Origin: Fragilaria crotonensis
Lineage: Eukaryota > Bacillariophyta > Fragilariophyceae > Fragilariales > Fragilariaceae
DNA: 39,695 nucleotides
Reading direction: 5' to 3'
NCBI GenBank assembly: GCA_022925895.1
Contig: JAKSYS010000595.1
Span: 1-39,695, forward strand
Shown here: piece after piece, positions 1 through 10,037 of the stretch
Position numbering within the stretch: position 1 is the first letter of the stretch
Layout of the letters: each line of letters starts with the position of its first letter
The notes under the pieces: model-generated
Databases searched by the model: none
What the model saw: only the letters and a program-made list of their open reading frames with translations
Told to the model about the DNA's origin: nothing
Made by a program: the position numbers and the translations under genes

Positions 1-49
1 GCTCCGTACTTTACGACCGAGACTTCAGTACGAAGAACTCCAGAACCGT

Positions 50-496
50 TCAACCCAACTGTCGTACTTGTCCCCTATGCACGTACTGTATATTGCCGCA
101 GACTGGGTTCTTGTCAGTCAACAAAACAACCACGTCGGTTGATAGTGTCTGACATATTTCGTTTTGACACCAATACTTACTGGGAAACTTTAGCGCAGAT
201 TGAATTTTCAGAAGTTGTTGACGTCGCCTTGACGTAAGCAGCAGTTTTCTAACGAATTCTATGTTTTGATTGGTGAATTTATTCAAAGACTCGTGTGCGT
301 TTGTCTCAGACCTCCACGTCAGGCATTCAGATTGTGCAAATTCATTCAAGCATCGGAAGAGTCTACCGACGACCCCAAATCCGCAATCCGCGTAGGTCAC
401 AAAAATAATCGAAAGAACCCAAATCATCGTTATCGACTTCGTTATCCCATTCTTGAGAAGTGGGAGCAAACAACACAGTAACCTTCTTGAAGTCAT
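50..496 (-). CDS. Small hypothetical ORF, possibly not a gene
   Basis: A 148-residue open frame starting with ATG at 496. I do not recognise it. Residues about 20-45 are hydrophobic (around ITMIWVLSIIFVTY) and could be a signal anchor or one membrane segment; the rest is mixed and basic with scattered cysteines. It is divergent from the ORF beginning at 512, only 15 bp away, so both could share a promoter. No repeat, family motif or splice site supports it, and competing frames on the other strand are also open for 70-80 codons. It may be a chance ORF or the 3' part of a longer gene. Confidence 0.22.
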   Translation of the reverse strand: MTSRRLLCCLLPLLKNGITKSITMIWVLSIIFVTYADCGFGVVGRLFRCLNEFAQSECLTWRSETNAHESLNKFTNQNIEFVRKLLLTSRRRQQLLKIQSALKFPSKYWCQNEICQTLSTDVVVLLTDKNPVCGNIQYVHRGQVRQLG

Positions 497-511
497 CAGA
501 ACAAGACAACA

Positions 512-820
512 ATGCCAAGAATCATGACCAATTCATACTCAATGTCCAGAAAACGACCATTGAATGCCAAATTGCCCATTCTGTCGGGATTTGCCATGTC
601 ATCACCCTTAGTGATGGCGTCGATGGTATCAACTCGCAGCGGAGAAGCCACGGTGCATTCTCGGCAATCAAGCGTCGACTCAAGAACATCTTCTCGATCA
701 AGCGAAAGCAATAGTGCCTCCAAACGCTTGTCGATTCGATCATCGCGAGGACCTGTGCTCGTGGACAGCATCAAGGTTGAGGACTCACCTGAGTGCTGGG
801 GACATTTTGTGGACCTATAA
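512..820 (+). CDS. Small Ser/Arg-rich hypothetical protein
   Basis: A 102-residue protein with an ATG at 512 and TAA at 818-820. The middle (about residues 45-80) is rich in serine and arginine, with RxxS-type sites such as SRQSSVDSRTSSRSS that look like kinase targets. It ends in a compact acidic-aromatic tail, SPECWGHFVDL. My impression, not checked, is that short diatom proteins often carry such a Trp-Phe-acidic end. An antisense ORF (496-876) covers the same DNA, but the low-complexity Ser-rich composition here fits a real disordered protein better. No domain is assigned. Confidence 0.4.
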   Translation: MPRIMTNSYSMSRKRPLNAKLPILSGFAMSSPLVMASMVSTRSGEATVHSRQSSVDSRTSSRSSESNSASKRLSIRSSRGPVLVDSIKVEDSPECWGHFVDL

Positions 821-974
821 AGTTCTACTTCAAACAATAAGAACGAGGCCTGTGTACAGTGGTGTTGGTGCATCAATTATCTCAACAAGTATAGACAAGA
901 CGCTGTAAATTAGCATGTGTTTTATCACGCTTACTTCAGCATGTTCCATTCCATTTGAGTAGGTCCGTATTTGA

Positions 975-3315
975 TCACGCGTGTTCAATAGCGGCAGATA
1001 CGCACTCTGCAAACAGTTCGGTGTTCATATCTGCTTGGAGTATGTCTCCATCGTGGATTGCGGCGCCGTTTTCGTGAACATGAACGACCTCCTTCACTAT
1101 GCGAATAACGATCTCTTGGCTTACACTGGCAATTGCTGGAGCGACAGCTCTGCTTCCAACGCGAGCTTTGACGAATACGTACATGCCGTAGCATCCGAAT
1201 CCAAACCATAAAAGGAAGAAGCCGGACGCTAAAGCTGCAAGGATAAGCAGTGACACTGGATTCTTCTTGGATGATTTCTGGGTCGTCCCGAGCATTGCTT
1301 GTGCGGACTCGGAGTCGCCGCCCTGCATTGCTTTGCGCCACTTGTTGAGGCGTTGCGCGAGCGAATCCTTGTCCTTCTTCTGACTAACACCATTAGACAT
1401 CGAGTTAATAACATTCATGGATGTGACGGCTCGATGCAGTGCATCTCTTCCGTTGTCGTTCTTCCTTCTGAATCGCCTGCTTTCATTTAACAAATCTTCG
1501 TCCACCAATTGCTGCATGGTTTCCGACCGTTTCTTGGCCAAAACGTCGTCCAGGGTGCGGTAAAAGCGCGACATTGCCGAATCTGCCTCAACTAATGGTG
1601 ATGACTGTGTAAGGGTCGGCGTTTCATCTCCAGCCTCGTGGGCAGAATCGTCATCCTCTATGAAAGCCGCCGATTGCTTGGACCTTGCGGTCGAGCCATT
1701 CCTTATTCTGACAGTTCTTTGACGTTGCAACGCTGATTGTGACTCCTTGCCACTGTTCTCATCGTCGTCCTCTACAACATTTTCAACACGAAGGTCTTCA
1801 ATTTCAGCTCGAAGCTGCTCACTGTCATTTTGCACTTGCGACTGCGGAACACTGGCGACATCGATGACGGAAACCTTAGCGACAGTGCTCCGTTGTTTGC
1901 GTTCTTGTTCCATTTGCTCACTCCGACTTCTAATCTTTTGCTCCAAATAATTTGAATCCACTTTGTCTCGTCCGGCTTTCTTCCATTGTTCTTCTACAGA
2001 TATTGATTCAACAGACTCGCTGAATGTCGCTTGACCAGAATTTTCAAATGCTACACTTTTAGGCGGACCACCACCACCACCGCTGCGACTGTCTGATATC
2101 GTGTCCGCACCCAATCCACTGATAATCACCTGCTCCACAGTCGCATCGTAATGTTTCATGAGATCGGGTTCGGTGTACGCTTGTTGTGTAAATTGATTGC
2201 GTTCAAGTCGTTGTCGTCGTCGCGATGTCGGTCCATGCTTGGTACGCCGATACAAGGCTTCTTCCATTTCCAGCGTATGGCAGAGTGTTGCAGTCACTTC
2301 AGCCAATGCGAGGATGGTACTCGGATCCGACATGAGTTCGACACCAGACCACACCGTTTCTTTGACGTCATTGAGTAGTTGTTTGTTGCGACCAGAGGCG
2401 GCGGCATCCATCATCCGAGCTCCCAACACTGTGAGTTGATCCAAAAATGATTTGAATTCAGGTGTACTGCTTATAGAAAGTGTGGGCATGACACGCGACA
2501 AGCGATGCGGCAGAACGAGTGTGAGAAATCAAAATCTGCCTTTAGTCACAGAAAGCTTTAGATGACAACGCAAATACAACTCACTGCATGGCCTCCGATA
2601 GTTTCACGACCGACGCCATACTATCAGCAATAACCTGTCGCGACTCATCACTACTCACGCAGTCCACCAAATCGGCGCCTACAGTCGCGAGTCGAGAACG
2701 GAAGGCTGTGCCACGCTTGGTGTTCCGCAGGACGACATACAAATGATACAGACTGGCCGAGAATATTTTGAACCAATCTTGAATGCGGGAGGGTATAACT
2801 TGTTTGAGATAGTCAACTGTTGCCGCCCATAGGGACGGTAGCAAGACCTGTTGCGTAACTTTAAGAGGTGGTGCCACTAACTTTCCGGTGGTGGAGAGGG
2901 TCAATCCACCTGCCATTTTGAGAAGTTCCAGCGAGCCCCACAAGGCCGACGTACCCGCTCCTGCAGCAGCACCCACGAGACGATCCTGAAGCGAGGGTTC
3001 CGGGTGGGTGTGATTGTGAGGATGATGATAATTAGCACCATCAGATGTGTCACCTTCGTGTTCTAGACCGTCTTGTGCGGATGAGGAATCCAAGGGAGCC
3101 CATGCCGATCCCACCGACGACGCGTCGCCGCCTGCAGCTGTAGCGTCTTCCTGAGGACCGTGATGGGCAGTTTGAAACGCAAGGATATCATTCAAGGGCA
3201 CGTATTGCTCCTCGTTTTGTCCATCATATCTCTGCTGCTGCTGCTCCATACCACCTTCTGTCTTGACATGATCATTGCCGAGACTACCGGTACCAACAGT
3301 ATGAACAGAAGGCAT
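975..3315 (-). CDS. C-terminally anchored membrane protein, two exons
   Basis: Two adjacent open frames join through a 118-nt intron (2467-2584). Exon 1 is 3315-2585 and exon 2 is 2466-975; the sum, 2223 nt, divides by three and gives about 740 residues. The start is the ATG at 3313-3315; the frame is open further upstream but has no earlier ATG. The N-terminal third is acidic with His- and Gln-rich stretches, followed by Ala/Leu-rich amphipathic segments. The middle is charged and disordered with a Gly run. A strong hydrophobic segment (around SLLILAALASGFFLLWFGFG) lies about 65-95 residues from the C-terminus. This looks like a tail-anchored or single-pass protein. I recognise no family. 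The two halves would be mis-annotated as separate genes if the intron were missed. Confidence 0.7.
2467..2584 (-). other. Intron (118 nt)
   Basis: On the minus strand the donor is GTGAGT at 2584-2579 and the acceptor is CTATAAGCAG ending at 2467. Splicing is phase 2 and keeps the frame: the CA left on exon 1 takes T to give His, followed by TPEFKSFLDQL. A nearer AG (giving about 49 nt) would produce a stop at once. The donor overlaps the stop codon of the unspliced exon 1 frame. Confidence 0.8.
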
Positions 3316-4072
3316 TTTTTCAATGTCAGCCTGCCGAGAATTATCTGGAAGTGGGCACAATGCAGTGTGTCAATTTATCATTGAGAGTCGGAGATGGTTC
3401 ACAACGTTGTCGTTCGCTCTGTTGTTGTATGTATAGTTTCTTCTGGTTGGTTGTTGTTGTATGCTGGTTGGTGATCGGTGATTGGTGATCGTAATTTGAA
3501 TTTTTGTTGAGTCGGCGATGTGGAATGGGGACAGTTGCATCATGTAAAACATTCACACCTCACACCCACTTCACACTTCACATCATTCGTGTTCATTTTT
3601 CGTCGATCAGTGTTACAAGTCCAAGTATTCTTACTGGTACAGTACGATTTCAGGTAGTGTTGAACAGATACTGTATGATTTTTTGGAACGGGATGACTAC
3701 TACTACAGTATGCTGTATCATATTCATAGTGGATTCTGCAGTGCCACTGCTAGTCAGTGATACAGTACAGCAGTATCGTATGCTTCCTCTGCATTCAGGT
3801 ATGAGGTACAGTACAAGTACTGTACCACTGCTATGCATATGAGATATGAGATGTGACGAAATGACGATATGAGACATACGACATACTGTACGTGCACTCG
3901 GAGTACAACTCGGATACAGGTAAGTAACAGGTATACACATAGTCCCTTGCACAGACACGTAGCTGCACCATGTCACGAGATTCACCATTCGCCCCAGTCT
4001 AAAATAAACACAGCAAGATAAACGCAAATACATATTCATAATGCACATGAAAATAATGAGCCGAGCGGCACG
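3316..4072. other. Intergenic, GTAC-rich divergent promoter region
   Basis: It lies between the minus-strand gene ending upstream at 3315 and the sulfotransferase starting at 4073. It holds many short palindromes of TAC/GTA type, for example GGTACAGTAC near 3632, GTACAGTACAAGTACTGTAC near 3806 and GCACTCGGAGTAC at 3894-3906. I see no credible gene; the 159-residue minus-strand ORF here is low-complexity and overlaps the next gene. Confidence 0.7.
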
Positions 4073-5320
4073 ATGCCATGGCTGATCAAGGACCAACCCA
4101 ACATGGCTGACAACCTCTTCTTCGTTCACGTTCCTCGTTGCGGTGGAACATCCTTAATGAAGTCGCATGACGTTCCCAAGAAATGCAGAAAGGGTAGATC
4201 ATTGTGGGGCAAGCTCGGAATGATCGTATTCTTCCAACGATATGCAATGCTGGAGAGCGCCAACTTTCCCATCTTTACAGGTGGAAACGCTTTGGCAACG
4301 GTGTTATTTGCAATTGCCTTTGTACTTTGGTATGTTATGGATGCACCGCAACTGCACGTTCTGAGCATTTGCCTCATGGCGGGAGCGACAGGATTTGTAC
4401 TGGGACTGTCCTTTATCTTCACAGCTCCAACCATTGGTCGATTGACCTATATTCGACGAATCTATCTGATTCTGGTGCACTATGTTCTGTGTAGATTTAT
4501 GGAGTCGATCGATTGGTGCACAGGGACGAACAAGAAGGGGTACATCAATCATTTGACGGCGCACAAATTGCTCAATTATGGATACGTAACCCCAGAAGTG
4601 CTGGAGGCCGTCCCATCATTGGCAATCGTTCGGAATCCCTATGCCCGGATGGTGTCGATCTACATGTACAATCGCTTTGGAGCTCTCGAGAGCTTTGAGC
4701 ATTTTGTCAAGAGCTGGTATAACCTGATGAAACGCTATCGAGAATCAGGTGAAATGGAAGAATGGTACACTCCGTGCCATGGAATCCCACAATTCGAATA
4801 CACACATTACGCCGGCAAGCAGCTTGTTCAGTCGATTGTTAAGCAGGAGGAGCTCGACTTCTTGACAACGAAGGAGGAACTACCCATGGCTGTCGCACAG
4901 GATTCGTCCGTGTCAGATCTACCGGATGTTGTCCGAAATGCCTTGTTGGGAATGCCGCACTCCAACCAGCGCACCACCAAAAAGAAATGGTACGATTTTT
5001 ACACTCAAGAGACTTTGGTGTTGGTGTACGATCTTTATCAGTCCGATTTTGATATCTTCAACTACTCGACGGAAATACCAAATCGACCAGATCTCAAATC
5101 ACCTCCACAAACGCATACACTGTCCGACCAGGTGGAAGCGATGCTACGAGATTCCATGAAGTCGGAAGAGCTTCGATCCTTGCGACACACAAGCTTGCTC
5201 GAGTCGTCGAGAATGCCGAGTCGACTTTCCTCCATGAGGGGCAAGATGGCATTGACTACTCAAGAGGAATCGTTGCAACTGCAAGCGTCGCAATGTTGCC
5301 TGTTTTCGATGGAGATGTAA
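4073..5320 (+). CDS. Membrane sulfotransferase (PAPS-dependent, Sulfotransfer_2-like)
   Basis: A 415-residue protein that should transfer sulfate from PAPS to a carbohydrate or similar acceptor in the Golgi. The 5'-phosphosulfate loop is seen at residues 18-28 (HVPRCGGTSL). The 3'-phosphate-binding motif is at about 184-197 (IVRNPYARMVSIY). The FDIFNY near 325 resembles the late Phe-Gly/Asn-Tyr motif of heparan- and chondroitin-type enzymes. Unusually, two hydrophobic helices (about residues 65-125) lie between these two halves of the cofactor site, instead of one N-terminal anchor. A start at the second Met (4103) is also possible. It is convergent with the RBR gene, with 164 bp between stops. 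No intron is needed. Confidence 0.8.
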   Translation: MPWLIKDQPNMADNLFFVHVPRCGGTSLMKSHDVPKKCRKGRSLWGKLGMIVFFQRYAMLESANFPIFTGGNALATVLFAIAFVLWYVMDAPQLHVLSICLMAGATGFVLGLSFIFTAPTIGRLTYIRRIYLILVHYVLCRFMESIDWCTGTNKKGYINHLTAHKLLNYGYVTPEVLEAVPSLAIVRNPYARMVSIYMYNRFGALESFEHFVKSWYNLMKRYRESGEMEEWYTPCHGIPQFEYTHYAGKQLVQSIVKQEELDFLTTKEELPMAVAQDSSVSDLPDVVRNALLGMPHSNQRTTKKKWYDFYTQETLVLVYDLYQSDFDIFNYSTEIPNRPDLKSPPQTHTLSDQVEAMLRDSMKSEELRSLRHTSLLESSRMPSRLSSMRGKMALTTQEESLQLQASQCCLFSMEM

Positions 5321-5484
5321 ATTCGAAACTACAGTGACTAGTTTGTGACGTTATTATGGACATTGGATGTCGCCATCGTGTTGTTGATGGCGAGTTTCCT
5401 TTCGATGCAACGATACTCACACACCCTCTTTCTCGCGGGTCAATCACCGCAAGAAATGTCGCGGAACTCATCGGAAACGGTGCG

Positions 5485-7963
5485 TCACACGTCCCTCAAA
5501 TCCAATGCCACCGCACGACGGGTGGCTACTCGAGTTCTGCCGGCTTTCCACCGACCAGACTGCCTCTTGCTTCCATTGTTATCGTCTGACCTAGCGATCA
5601 CCTCGTCGGTACTGTCGTTGTGTCGACGTGCATTGCGCCACGAGGCATTCGAGCGACTCTTCTTTTCATTCAGCGGAGCGGAAGCGAGGAACTGTGGGTC
5701 AAGCTCGTCGATCTTCCCGCGACGACGGATATTGCATGGAGCTTTTTCTGCAAATGTTTGAATTCCTCGTCGAATAGCATCAGTTGCTACGCGAGTAAAT
5801 CTTGAATCACTCATCATGAGCAAATCGGACAGTTCTTGATCTACAAAGATCGATTCAAAGTCCTTGTTATCCTTCTTGTCACATTCACGATTTGCGGCCT
5901 TGTCCTTGCAGTGCCTCGATTTCACGTATTGCGCCAATTCCAGGACTCCAAACAACGCCACGTGATTTGGCGTGTGGCGAGTCTGATCCTTGTTGCCGCG
6001 GAGGAAAATGGCGTGAAGAATCAACTCAAGTTGAAGAGTTGCTTTTCTGTCAATGTCTTCCGCGACAGTATCCGACATTCGAGAGAGAAAATGCAGGTGC
6101 ATCCATGAAAGTAAGAGAGTGCATTGAATCTCGAGCCAATGACTCGAGTCAGTCGGGATCCCATCCTTTCCCACCTCTTGTATCATGATAGCTAACTTGT
6201 CATTGGCAAGACGATAGGCTCGACATCTGGTGGCCAGTGTAGTCAGATGAGTGTATCGTTCTCCATTAAAAGCGGCATCGTCGTGCCAATATCTCTCATC
6301 ATGTTTAACCTTATTGCATTCATATGCGAAACAGAGTTGTCCCTCGCCGCCGCATTCAAAGCAGAAGTAGCATTGGCATTGCTGGCAACGCACATGGTTG
6401 CAACCGTCAATTTTTTGAATAGGATATCGACACTTGGGACATGGTCGTGAATGACGTACTACCCACTTGATGCTATCAGCGTAGCGAGCGATCGAGCAGG
6501 TTAGTACACAAGACGAAAAAGTCTCAGAACTTGTCAAGTGTGAAATGAAAGACTTACTTCTCAATCTCAGCATTCAAAGCATTCATCGTGTTGCGAAGCT
6601 TGGAGAATTCCTTACAGGAGACCCCAGGATGTGCGGGTCCTCCAGTTTCGCACTCATTGCACAATGAGGTACCACAGTCACATACCGTTATGTTAAATCC
6701 ATTTTGTTTGGACACGTTCTTCGAGTTATTCGTCAAGAGTTTCCCACAGTGAGGTGCAGGGCAGAATCGACACTCAGACGCACTTCGCTCCAACGCAAAT
6801 CGGACTAGACGCTGAAACACATCTGGATCATCGTACAGAATGTGCGCTGCGTCAAACATGTCAATCTCAACGTTGCAATTGTGAGCGGCACACTTAATGC
6901 TTCCTTCACCCGAATAGGCAGCGGACGCAAGGTAATTCTTGTAACAAGCCATACAGGCGGCGTGTCCACAAGGGAGCAACTGACAAGAATCCGAAACTTC
7001 ATCAAGGCAAATCAAACATGCGGCCCCGTCATGGAGTTCGCATGTGCGATCACCGACCATCGCAGCAGTGAACGTTGATTGGCGTGTTTCCAGATAGCCC
7101 TTCAGAATATCGTAGTGACTATGCGACCGACCGAGCGCCATACCTGCCCTACGGCATCCAAGGGTGAAGGAATCCCACGTAGAAGATCCTAAGTCACCCA
7201 CAGCCATTTTGTCCAGAAAATGACTCCACAAGTGGCGTCGCTCGACGAGGAAGGTCGTCAATCTCCAATACGATAGCCACTCATGGCGCAATTCGATGTT
7301 TTCGTAGGATACCTCCCTTTCAATCTTCGCTTGCAACTCCGAAGCCAATGTGGGAGTACAATTGACAAGAGGAACGATGCGAAGTGGGAACCAAACGATC
7401 AAGACGGCAGATCGACCAGCGTCCGACAAAATAGGAAGAGATGCTCGAGGTGTCGGACCTATGACAGATGGTCTAGCTGAAATCAGCGACTGAATGCACC
7501 GGGCAGAAGCAAGAGAGCGAGCAACTGGCTGATGAAACGGGTTCGGGTTTGCATCTGATAGTGCATGGCTGGATCGACGCCGCTGATGCTTCGAGCGTTG
7601 TCCTTGTACAGGCGTAGATGACTTAGATCGCACCAATCTTGGTTTTTTGAGGGGCAAACAGTCAAGCAATCCTGCACTCTTTAACCGAGCGTGCTCAATG
7701 CATTTAGACTTTGTCCGCATCTTGGTCGGGCTTTTCTTCTTTTTAGCAGGAAGAGATGCGACCGCACTGAGATCAATTGTCAGGGGCACCCTTCGAACCT
7801 GGTATTGTTCGCAATCGAAACTGTAGTCACCATCATTACTATCGATACTGACGAGATCGTCCGAAACAGCATCACAGTAATAATCATCGTAGACCGATGG
7901 CAGACTGTTGCCTTTATTTTTGCTTGTATTCTTGCTGTGTTTCTTCATGCCGCATGCGTGCAT
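5485..7963 (-). CDS. RBR-type E3 ubiquitin ligase (RING1-IBR-RING2), two exons
   Basis: Exon 1 (7963-6558) and exon 2 (6472-5485) give 2394 nt, about 797 residues, across an 85-nt intron. RBR ligases take ubiquitin from E2 onto a RING2 cysteine before passing it to the target. RING1 starts near residue 314 (CLICLDEV...CGHAACMACY). The IBR follows at about 400-455 (CRFCPAPHCGKLL, then CDCGTSLCNEC). RING2 comes just after the splice junction (RPCPKC...DGCNHVRCQQC...CFEC); the Cys of GCNHVRC matches the catalytic Cys of HHARI and parkin. The first 300 residues are basic and disordered, and the C-terminal 250 are helical then basic. It resembles the Ariadne group in RING2, but I see no clear Ariadne domain. 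The catalytic RING2 is entirely on exon 2, so splicing is essential. Confidence 0.9.
6473..6557 (-). other. Intron (85 nt) inside the RBR domain
   Basis: Donor GTAAGT at 6557-6552; a perfect branch sequence TACTAAC at 6506-6500; acceptor GCTGATAG ending at 6473. Phase 2: AA plus C gives Asn, and the join reads EIEN-IKWVVRHSRPCPKC, the normal spacing into RING2. Confidence 0.9.
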
Positions 7964-8568
7964 TTTATGTCATGATCGAGGACCCTTAAAATGTCAGTCT
8001 CGGCCGCAGAAACGCACGAGTAGAACACAAAACCACGACTGGCAATATGTTCATAGGGGGTATAAAGACGGTGAGACGTGGTGACCACGACCAAGATGCA
8101 AGACTCAATCCTTCTTCGGATCGTTGCGCGAATTTGGCAAGGTACAGGTACCGGGTACCAGTACCGTTTACCTATACCGTAGTTGTACCATGTACTGTAC
8201 TGGAGTTCTGATGTGTAGAGTGTTGTACACAGTACACATGTACTCCGAGTACAAGTTTGAAGCCCGAATTCTGAATCAATACGCTTGTACGACCATAATA
8301 ATCAATAATCAGACTCTACATTACAGTGTTCCAGGCTCCAGCCCTATGTCATACAGTGTACAGTGTCCCTAAATCCGTGAACTGGAAGATAAACGGCATT
8401 CCGCAGAGTCAAGCATCGAGGCTCGTACCTCAAGATCTATACGTGCGATCTGTTGTGGGTTGTTGGGCGTAATGGCTCGCAAAGTGAAAGCCGACTCGCT
8501 CGACATTCGAAGGCTCGTTTTGACGTGATTTGGCAGGTTCGTTCCCGCGCACCATCCATGATCGATGA
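7964..8568. other. Intergenic, GTAC palindromes
   Basis: Between the RBR start and the end of the next minus-strand gene. From 8140 to 8260 it is a dense run of GGTACC/AGTACC/TGTAC units, including the exact 13-mer GTACTCCGAGTAC at 8240-8252. Small ORFs here (82 and 67 codons) are within low-complexity DNA and are not convincing. Confidence 0.7.
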
Positions 8569-9633
8569 TCACACACTGTACAGGTCGACAAAGGAAATCT
8601 CATCACCGAGCCAATAGAGTGCTGCGGCACACGGAAATACGGCAAGCAGTAGGCACACCAGGGCAAATGTGGGCACAAGATCCGAAAAGAGAGCCACCCC
8701 GGCCTTTCCAGCGCGATGGGATATCATACTAGCCTGTGTGGCATATGTTCCAAACAGGGCCGTGGTTGATTCGAGCAGAGGCTGGGAGGGAAAGCTAGCG
8801 GCAACGCGGATCCACCAATCTTGACCCAAGATGAGGACGGAAAAAACAATAGGAGTGTAAACACAACCAATGATGCCAATGGCCAAGAGACCGCGGGCTC
8901 GCAGTAGCTCAGTGTCGGAGAGTGGTTCAATAGGTACTTGACTCGTCGCAGTTTGGCGGGCGAAGCCTACCATGGTTTTTAAAGTACCTGCCAATACCCC
9001 GTTATAGTGATAAAGTAGTGTGAAAACAGGACACAAAAGAGAGAATAGAAAGATAAGAAGTGCCAGAGGACCCACCACACAATCCAGGGCTATCATTTCC
9101 GACGGGCAAACCGGACTTGTCCGCAAAGCCAGCCAAGAAGTGCATGCTGTATAGACTCCGGAGTAAACGTTCAGAAGAGCATCATCAACAACTCCCAGTC
9201 GAATGTTTGGCGACACAGCTTCCGTGGGAGGTTTCTCGTAAGGAGGCATCGACGACTGCAAGTCCATGCCACTGTTCACAAATCCCAGAACAACGGAGAT
9301 TGACACTAAAATGAGGTACAAAGTGCCATAGTTTCCAATGAGGTTTGCGACGGAAACTGCGGTTCCAGCGGCCATCAAAGGGATCGCTGCCAGTTCACGT
9401 GGTCGCTGTAGAAATGTCGATAGGGACGGGCGATCCAACAGATCTTGCGAGTCCAATATCGCGTAATCTGGCATGACGACTCCCCACTGGTTGTTTGAGC
9501 TTGTCGAGAGTAAGCGTGCAGAATGGCGATAACGTTCCTTCAAGGTCACAGTGCTGCCCGACACGCCCAATGCTCCTACTCTCCGCAGCAGGATGAACCA
9601 TGTAACAACGAAAGCTGCAGCACATTTTCTCAT
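8569..9633 (-). CDS. Polytopic membrane protein with signal peptide
   Basis: A 354-residue protein; I start it at the ATG at 9633 rather than the GTG two codons upstream. Residues 1-22 form a signal peptide (MRKCAAAFVVTWFILL...GALG). After a Ser-rich stretch there are five or six hydrophobic segments: about 85-130 (two), 175-210 (one or two), 250-275 and 325-350. Short charged loops lie between, with PPYEKPP and a TELLRARG stretch before the fifth. I recognise no family. The signal plus a Ser/Arg-rich following region could be a plastid bipartite presequence, though the usual Phe after the cleavage site is missing. Endomembrane location is as likely. Confidence 0.65.
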   Translation of the reverse strand: MRKCAAAFVVTWFILLRRVGALGVSGSTVTLKERYRHSARLLSTSSNNQWGVVMPDYAILDSQDLLDRPSLSTFLQRPRELAAIPLMAAGTAVSVANLIGNYGTLYLILVSISVVLGFVNSGMDLQSSMPPYEKPPTEAVSPNIRLGVVDDALLNVYSGVYTACTSWLALRTSPVCPSEMIALDCVVGPLALLIFLFSLLCPVFTLLYHYNGVLAGTLKTMVGFARQTATSQVPIEPLSDTELLRARGLLAIGIIGCVYTPIVFSVLILGQDWWIRVAASFPSQPLLESTTALFGTYATQASMISHRAGKAGVALFSDLVPTFALVCLLLAVFPCAAALYWLGDEISFVDLYSV

Positions 9634-9639
9634 TGTCAC

Positions 9640-9916
9640 GTGTTGGGTAACAAGTTACAACCGCATGTTATAAGATAGGCCGTAAAAAAGATCGGAGGGG
9701 CGCATTTGGGACTGCAAAATGGGTGTCATATATCACACACCAGATTTATCTCTGTATGATGCTTGTGCCACTGCTGGGACGAACAGTGCAACTCGCCCGA
9801 AGAAAGTTCTCGTATTTGTAGTTTGTAGTACAGTATTAGTACTAAAACGCTTGTACCAGGTACCTTGTGTATGTACTTGTACCACATGGTTGAGAGGAAA
9901 CCAGTTTCGATTTTGA
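9640..9916. other. Intergenic, promoter side of membrane protein gene
   Basis: Lies upstream of the minus-strand gene starting at 9633 and downstream of the 5S gene. GTAC palindromes occur at 9826-9885 (for example GTACCAGGTACC). No gene is seen. Confidence 0.6.
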
Positions 9917-9920
9917 CAAA
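9917..9920 (-). terminator. Probable RNA polymerase III T-run after 5S rRNA
   Basis: Read on the minus strand, the 5S 3' end (GTTGTTCT) runs straight into a short T stretch, the normal Pol III stop. The run is only four or five T, so the exact 3' end is uncertain by one or two bases. Confidence 0.5.
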
Positions 9921-10037
9921 AGAACAACACCCGGGATTCCAACGTGGTCCCCCACCGTAGTACTAACCGGGCCCGACGATGCTTAACTTCGCTGAGCAGA
10001 CGGGAAGCGGTGCTGTCATCGTGGTATGGTCGTTCCT
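9920..10037 (-). rRNA. 5S ribosomal RNA
   Basis: About 118 nt, recognised by conserved eukaryotic 5S segments in order on the minus strand. These are CGACCATACCAC near the 5' end, AAGTTAAGCATCGTCGGGC (A-box and intermediate element region), GGTTAGTACTACGGTGGG (C-box), then GGGGACCACGTTGGAATCCC. The 5' AGGAACGAC and 3' GTTGTTCTT ends pair to close helix I with two G-U pairs. Internal promoter elements mean no upstream promoter is required. It is a single gene among protein genes, with no other rRNA or tandem copy nearby. Ends are estimated from helix I pairing. Confidence 0.92.

Noticed and set aside
3650..4129. 159-codon minus-strand ORF with hydrophobic stretches
   Set aside because: Made of GTAC-rich intergenic DNA and overlaps the sulfotransferase start.
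5485..6573. RING2-containing frame as a separate gene
   Set aside because: The frame before 6472 is intron and the splice sites with TACTAAC join it to the RING1-IBR exon.
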